The notes under the pieces: generated by a model
Told to the model about the DNA's origin: nothing
The model's input: the letters and a program-made list of their open reading frames with translations, nothing else
Database searches by the model: none
Program-made: the position numbers and the translations under genes
Assembly: GCA_943324055.2 (NCBI GenBank)
Contig: CALPKD020000082.1
Span: 1 to 6,401 of the forward strand
Length of the DNA: 6,401 bases
Source of the DNA: Chitinophaga pinensis
GTDB lineage: Bacteria; Bacteroidota; Bacteroidia; Chitinophagales; Chitinophagaceae
Direction: 5' to 3'
Shown: positions 1 through 5,100 of the stretch, in pieces
Layout: the number at the start of each line of letters is the position of its first letter
How positions within the stretch are numbered: position 1 is the first letter of the stretch

Positions 1-142
1 GGTTTTTAACTCCCATCTTAACTAATGCAGTAATGCAATTTTCGGGAATACCACATAAGCCGAATCCCCCTAACATGAGCGTGTCTCCATCTTTTATATC
101 AAAAATGGCCGATTCTGCGTTTTTTACTTTTTTATTCATCAT
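1..142 (-). CDS. scoA: Succinyl-CoA:3-ketoacid CoA-transferase subunit A, N-terminal part
   Basis: Reading the minus strand from the ATG at 142-140 gives 47 codons and then the window edge. The peptide begins MMNKKVKNAESAIFDIKDGD and contains GGFGLCGIPEN at about residues 25-35. This is the glycine-rich signature near the N terminus of the alpha subunit of 3-oxoacid CoA-transferases (SCOT/ScoA, relatives of AtoD). The enzyme moves CoA from succinyl-CoA to acetoacetate in ketone-body and short-chain acid metabolism, as a complex of A and B subunits in the cytoplasm. Full A subunits are about 230 residues, so roughly a fifth is present; the catalytic glutamate lies in subunit B and is not expected here. 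Two ATGs stand side by side (142-140 and 139-137), and the second is an equally good start. No Shine-Dalgarno sequence is visible, as is usual in Bacteroidota. The gene diverges from the regulator at 288 and has no obvious functional tie to the fibre cassette. Other CoA-transferase alpha subunits are possible but less likely. Confidence 0.9.
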   Translation of the reverse strand, partial: MMNKKVKNAESAIFDIKDGDTLMLGGFGLCGIPENCITALVKMGVKN

Positions 143-287
143 ATGAAATGGCTGAGGTATTAAAGTTAACGGCTTATTTTAATAAATTCTAACTTCTAGG
201 ATCGTTTTATGTATAAAATACATTTAAAACTCTAGGACAATATGATTATTTTTATGATTATGGCAAATGAATTAATAATAAAAAGAC
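143..287. promoter_or_regulatory. Divergent intergenic region between scoA and the AraC-type regulator
   Basis: This 145-bp AT-rich region must hold the promoters of two divergent genes. No perfect Bacteroidota promoter (TTTG, about 19 bp, TAnnTTTG) is present on either strand. Weak candidates are TATTTTTA at 247-254 on the plus strand for the regulator, with TTTA at 223-226 as an imperfect -33, and TAACTTTA on the minus strand (168 to 161) for scoA. An AT-only inverted repeat TTTTAT-GT-ATAAAA lies at 205-218, flanked by two copies of CTAGGA (195-200 and 232-237). These could be operator half-sites but are short enough to occur by chance. No RNA gene or small ORF was recognised here. Confidence 0.3.
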
Positions 288-1481
288 ATGTTTGAAGTAT
301 TTTATACTGGTAGTATTTTTTGTGCATTAATAACTGTATACTTATTGTTGTTTAAAGAAAATGCATTGAGATCTTATGCTGATATCTTATTAGCTTCTTT
401 CTTTTTATTAGAGGTTTGGTGCGTAATTATTTACTTAGCAATTTATTATGGTTGGATTGTAAATATTCCACACTTATATAAAACAGCAGCCCCGCTTAAT
501 TACTTATTCCCCCCACTTACTTACTTATATGTACGCGCTGTTTTGTTTAACGAAAAAAAGATCAAAAGTCAAGATATTTGGCACTTCATTCCATTTTTAT
601 TATTTTTTATTAATTATATCCCATTTTATTTATTACCTATTGCAGAAAAATCTTTAATTGTAAAAGCTGCTATAAAGGATTTTAATTCAACATACAAATA
701 CAAGGCAGGTATATTTCCAGAATCTGTAAGTTTTCTTTTTAGAATATTTCAGACATTAATTTACATGCTGTTTCAATGGAAATTAATAATACAATTTAAA
801 AAAGAAAATAATAATCTAGAAATCAACAACCAAATTACAGCCGTTTTAAAATGGCTGAAATTGTTTACATGGGCTTCCACCTTATTTGTTATAGCATTTC
901 TATTATTATCGCTAGTTATTATTTTCAATAATTCCATTTTTAGTTTCAGTCTAGTAAATTTAATTCCTGGCTTCTTAGTTTCTGCTAGTTTTTTTGTTAT
1001 TAGTTCCTATTTATTAGTCCACCCTACTGTATTATTAGGATTCCCTTTTTTAAAGTATCAAGAAATATCATCAGGTTCTCTATTGAATCAACAAAGTAAA
1101 TCACCCTTTGTAACGGATGATTATTTAAAGGAAATTGAATTATTGGAAAATTATTTTACTGAATCAAAACCTTACCTATTCAAAGGAGTCAATATTAGTG
1201 ATATTGCTGTTGGAACGGGAATTCCCGCTAAAGAATTATCGTTCATTATTAACCAGCATTTCAAGCAAAGGTTTAATGATTATATAAACAAATACAGAAT
1301 TAGTTATATTACAAAAAAAATTAATGCGGGATATCTTGACAATTTTACTATAAAAACACTTTCAACTGAAGCCGGATTTAGTAGTTCGACCACGTTCATA
1401 GCAGCGTTTAAAAAATTCGAGAATGTTAGTCCTTCTGAATATTTAGATATGTTTAGCAGAAGCAGGGGAGCGATTATTTAG
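288..1481 (+). CDS. Membrane-anchored AraC-family transcriptional regulator
   Basis: This 397-residue protein has two parts. The N-terminal part (about residues 1-250) is strongly hydrophobic, with roughly seven predicted membrane segments near 5-22, 32-54, 66-86, 98-117, 146-168, 191-213 and 220-247. The stretch APLNYLFPPLTYLYVRAVL at about 68-86 is characteristic of a Bacteroidota family of membrane-bound AraC regulators. The C-terminal part (about 285-390) is an AraC/XylS-type double helix-turn-helix domain: a first helix-turn-helix around 301-325, and a second around 353-385 ending in GFSSSTTFIAAFKKFENVSP, close to the family signature F-x-S-x-S-x-F-x-x-x-F-K-K-x-x-G-x-S-P. Such proteins act as one-component regulators at the inner membrane; the signal is unknown and no separate sensor domain is visible. 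The start ATG at 288 is preceded by an A-rich stretch without Shine-Dalgarno. It lies 95 bp upstream of, and in the same direction as, the secreted-protein genes, so local control of them is plausible but is inference. Confidence 0.9.
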   Translation: MFEVFYTGSIFCALITVYLLLFKENALRSYADILLASFFLLEVWCVIIYLAIYYGWIVNIPHLYKTAAPLNYLFPPLTYLYVRAVLFNEKKIKSQDIWHFIPFLLFFINYIPFYLLPIAEKSLIVKAAIKDFNSTYKYKAGIFPESVSFLFRIFQTLIYMLFQWKLIIQFKKENNNLEINNQITAVLKWLKLFTWASTLFVIAFLLLSLVIIFNNSIFSFSLVNLIPGFLVSASFFVISSYLLVHPTVLLGFPFLKYQEISSGSLLNQQSKSPFVTDDYLKEIELLENYFTESKPYLFKGVNISDIAVGTGIPAKELSFIINQHFKQRFNDYINKYRISYITKKINAGYLDNFTIKTLSTEAGFSSSTTFIAAFKKFENVSPSEYLDMFSRSRGAII

Positions 1482-1496
1482 AAAATAACCTACAAG

Positions 1497-1526
1497 TTGT
1501 TTCAATATTCAGATTCTTGAACTTTG
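1497..1526 (+). promoter_or_regulatory. Candidate Bacteroidota-type promoter for the secreted-protein cassette
   Basis: TTG at 1497-1499 is followed after exactly 19 bp by GAACTTTG at 1519-1526. This resembles the Bacteroidota sigma pattern TTG-N19-TAnnTTTG with one mismatch (G for the first T). Transcription would begin around 1533, downstream of a possible TTG start at 1517 and upstream of the ATG at 1577, which supports the ATG as the real start. The match is short and was found by eye, so it remains tentative. Confidence 0.3.
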
Positions 1527-1543
1527 AAACGTTTCTGAAACAA
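1497..1543. repeat. Inverted repeat TTGTTTCA / TGAAACAA upstream of the T9SS cargo gene
   Basis: TTGTTTCA at 1497-1504 and TGAAACAA at 1536-1543 are perfect 8-bp inverted copies separated by 31 bp. Inside, next to the right arm, is a 10-bp palindrome GAAACGTTTC (1526-1535). The repeated GAAAC/GTTTC half-sites overlap the candidate promoter, which fits a regulator-binding region, possibly for the AraC-type protein just upstream. There is no T-run directly after the right arm, so an intrinsic terminator for the regulator gene is less likely. The symmetry is seen; the function is inferred. Confidence 0.35.
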
Positions 1544-1576
1544 ATATTTCGCCTCTTTTTGGCATTTATTTGTACA

Positions 1577-2158
1577 ATGACCTTTTTTAGCAGTAGCTTT
1601 TTTTCTAACAAACTTCTTTATAATTACCCTTTCTCTATAAGGTTCTTTGTAAATATAAATATATTTGTATATATATTATTTATCCCTTTTGCAATTCATG
1701 CACAATCCATCACCCCCCATATTTTAAATACAGGAGGTGGTTTTTCAAGCTCATTAGAATGGAGTATTGGTGAAGGGGTTTCAATTGCTCCCTTTTCGTC
1801 AGGTGGATTAGTTTTAAATACGGGCGTCTTACAACCACTTTCAGGTATTGTTACGGCTATTAACGAATATGGCCCCTCGGTATTCGGGAACCAGGTTACT
1901 ATAGGGCCAAATCCTACTTCCAACATATTACATATACAAGCAAGAATGAACCAAATAGGAAGCTTTTCAATTCAATTAATTGATGCGAAATCTACTATTG
2001 TATATAGTCATGATGAGGGCACAATTTTCAGTAGTTATTTCAGGAATATACAAATGCAAGGCTATCCTGATGGTGTCTTTTACGTGCGTATTTATTTTAA
2101 GCCAATTAATAGTGTATCTAAAATAGGTGTTTACAAAATTATTAAAATATCAAATTAA
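1577..2158 (+). CDS. Small secreted protein with T9SS type A C-terminal sorting domain
   Basis: From the ATG at 1577 the protein has 193 residues. A basic N-terminal part is followed by a hydrophobic segment (about 23-40) ending in AIHA-Q, which fits signal peptidase I cleavage after residue 42. The signal peptide is long. The frame is open further upstream to a TTG at 1517, which would make 213 residues, but it is a poor start and lies within the candidate promoter. The middle part (NTGGG at 51-55, LEWSIGEG at 60-67, LNTGVLQPL at 80-88) resembles short Bacteroidota secreted proteins with an E-W-S-V-G-E core and a V-x-Q-G-x-x-Q-P-like ending; their function is unknown. Residues about 105-193 form a T9SS type A sorting domain, with IGPNPTSNILHIQ at 109-121, LIDAKSTIVYS at 134-144, YPDGVFYVRIY at 163-173 and the final KIIKISN. 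The protein is therefore expected to cross the outer membrane by the type IX system and be anchored or released. The fibre gene starts 31 bp after its stop, suggesting co-transcription. Confidence 0.85.
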   Translation: MTFFSSSFFSNKLLYNYPFSIRFFVNINIFVYILFIPFAIHAQSITPHILNTGGGFSSSLEWSIGEGVSIAPFSSGGLVLNTGVLQPLSGIVTAINEYGPSVFGNQVTIGPNPTSNILHIQARMNQIGSFSIQLIDAKSTIVYSHDEGTIFSSYFRNIQMQGYPDGVFYVRIYFKPINSVSKIGVYKIIKISN

Positions 2159-2189
2159 GCCCTCTTATATAAAAGTATAATTTCTTATT

Positions 2190-5100
2190 ATGAATCTAAA
2201 TCAAGTACAAAAAAATTTTTTTGGTATTAAAATAAGTTTGTTATTTTTTTTAACACTTATAATTATTTCAAGTTACGCACAAACAGGATTAAACTTTCAG
2301 GGTGTAGCGCGTAACAACAACAATGTTATTATTGCTTCACAGCAAATTAGTGTAAGATTGAGTATTTTACAAGGAAGTACAAGTGGTATCGCTGAATATT
2401 CTGAAACAAGGACTTTGACTACAAACGCTCAAGGTTTATTTACGGTTGTAATAGGGGATGTAGGAGCTACAACGAGTGTTGGAAATTTTGGAACTATTAA
2501 TTGGAAGAATACTCCGAAATATTTAAAAATAGAAATGGATGCGATTGGGGGAAATAATTTTATCACAATGGGTACAACTCAGTTCCAGTATGTTGCCTAT
2601 GCGCACTTTGCTAAATCGGTTGATGCTGAAAACATCTCAGGCATTGTATCCGTTACTCGGGGGGGTACGGGTACAAACAGCTTGAGTGATTTAAAATCAA
2701 ATTTAGAAATTGATAAAATTAATAATACTGCCGATGCTGACAAACCGGTTAGTTCTAGAATGTTATCGGCACTTAATTTAAAACTAAATATTACTGATAC
2801 TGGTCTATACACTAAAAAAGCCTGGCTAAATAATGCATTAGTAGTTAAGCTAAACGTTACTGATACCGCACTCATGTTAAGTAGTCGAATTACTAGAGAT
2901 ACTGCAAGCTTGTCTTCAAGAATAAACGATAAAGCAAATTCTTCTGATATTGCGACAAGTTTAGCTGTTAAAGTGGATAAGGTAACCGGCAAGGAATTAT
3001 CAACCAACGACTTTACTACTGTAGAGAAAAATAAATTAGCATCTATTATAGGAACAAATACAGGTGACCAAGTACTCCCAACATTATCAAGCTTGGGAGC
3101 TGTTGCAGGCAACACTGCAATCGTAGCAAGTGTTGGAACAAAAATTACTTACGATTCAAAAGGATTAGTTACAGTAGGGGCAGATGCTACTACTGCAGAC
3201 ATTGCTGCAAGTACGAATAAGAATTATGTAACAGATGCAATGTTATCAGGAGTACTATCAAATACTTCAGGAGTAAACACGGGCGACCAGGATTTAAGTG
3301 ATTACGCAACTAATACTGTACTTGCATTAAAAGCAAATACTACTGATGTTAATGTAAGTTTGGCACTTAAGGCGAGTACAACAAATGTAGCCACTAGTTT
3401 AGCTTTGAAGGAAGATGCAACTAATAAATCAACTGCAGCTGATTTAGGTGGTTTATCTCCAAGTGATTTATTATTTCCAACACAAAAAGCAGTGAAAGAT
3501 TATGTAACTGCTAATGGGGCTAGTGGAAGTGTCGCGGATGGAGGGATAACAACAATAAAATTAGCAGATGCTGCTATTACCAATGCAAAAATTTCAGATG
3601 TGGATGCTTCTAAAATAATTGGAACCTTAGCAATTGCAAATGGAGGAACAGGTACAATCACAACTACTGCAAATGCTATTTTCGCTGGACCAGATGGATC
3701 TTCAGGTGCTCCTAGTTTTAGAGCATTAACTTCATCTGATATACCTGCTAATTTAACAGGGTATATTCAAAATTCTCCTAGTGCAACACAAACTGCAACG
3801 ATAAAAATTAATGGAACTATCACTGCCAATGGGATTAAAATGACGACAGGTATTAATAATATTGCATTAGGTATTGACGCTTTAAATAATAACACTTCTG
3901 GGTATAGTAACTCAGCTTTTGGAATTAGTGCTCTAAATAGTAACACTAGTGGCTATAGAAATTCTGCATTTGGCGAGTATTCATTAAAGTTAAACACCTC
4001 AGGGTATTTTAATAGTGCATTTGGTGCTGAATCATTGGCTTTTAATACAACAGGGTGGAGTAATAATGCTTTTGGTTTTAGATCATTATACCAAAATACC
4101 ACAGGAACGAATAATGCTGCATTTGGTAATTGGGCTATGTTTGTTAATTTAACTGGAACGAATAATGCTGCATTTGGGATGCAGTCTTTGTATAATAATT
4201 TAACTGGATCGAATAATAATGCATTCGGGATTCAGTCTTTGTATAATAATTCAACTGGATATTCTAATAATGTTTTTGGTTATCAAGCTATGCTTGCAAA
4301 TATTGATGGTTATAATAATTCAGCTTTCGGAGATCAAACGTTAAGGTTAAATACCACTGGTGCTGCTAATAGTGCATTTGGTGCTGGAGCAATGTTTAAG
4401 AATACAACTGCTAATTTTAATAGCGCTTTTGGTGCTGCAGCACTTTATACTAATACAACTGGTATTGCAAATGCGGCTTTTGGAAATAAAGCTTTGTATG
4501 CAACTACTACAGGGTATGATAATGCTGCATTCGGATCTCAATCAATGTTTTTAAATACGGAAGGAATTGGAAATGCGGCTATCGGGGTAATGACGTTACA
4601 AAATAATACAACTGGTAGTGGTAATACTGCTGTTGGTAAATTAGCGTTAGGTAGTAATTTGACTGGCAGCTATAATGTAGCCATTGGTTTTGGTGCAGAC
4701 GTTGATGCTGGTGCATACACAAATGCTATTGCAATAGGTTACGGGGCTATAGCTACTGGAAGTAATAAAATTCAACTAGGCAATAGTTCTATAACAAATA
4801 TTACTACAAATGGTGCTATTACTGCAGGAAGTATTCAAAATACACCAATAGGAAGTGTAACGCCTAGTTTGGGTGCTTTCACTTCTATTTCAGCATCTAA
4901 TAATTTACTTCTAAATTCTATTTTAATTGGGAAAGATCCAAATAATATTGAAAAAAATACGGTCATGGGAAATAGCGCAATGTTCTCAAATATAACAGGG
5001 GACAATAATACAGCTATTGGTTACCAAACTTTAAAAGAAAATACTTCAGGTGGGCATAATTCAGCCATTGGATACATTTCTTTATATAAAAACACCGAAG

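Noticed and set aside
1517..1576. TTG start 20 codons upstream of the chosen ATG of the T9SS cargo gene
   Set aside because: It would lengthen an already long signal peptide and overlaps the candidate promoter and inverted repeat; the ATG at 1577 explains the protein better.
1660..1667. Perfect TAnnTTTG box (TATATTTG)
   Set aside because: It lies inside the signal-peptide codons of the T9SS cargo gene and has no TTG at the proper -33 distance.
1696..1926. Minus-strand open frame of 76 codons inside the T9SS cargo gene
   Set aside because: It lies wholly opposite a clearly recognised gene, has no family resemblance and no start context; it is a shadow.
2597..3115. Minus-strand open frame of 172 codons opposite the fibre stalk
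   Set aside because: The composition simply mirrors the Thr/Ala/Asn-rich sense codons, and the sense frame carries recognised motifs throughout.
4347..4554. Short open frames on both strands within repeat block 1
   Set aside because: The 51-bp periodicity keeps other frames free of stops. Their products are low-complexity (Ser/Cys/Ile or Leu-rich) with the same periodicity and are not independent genes.
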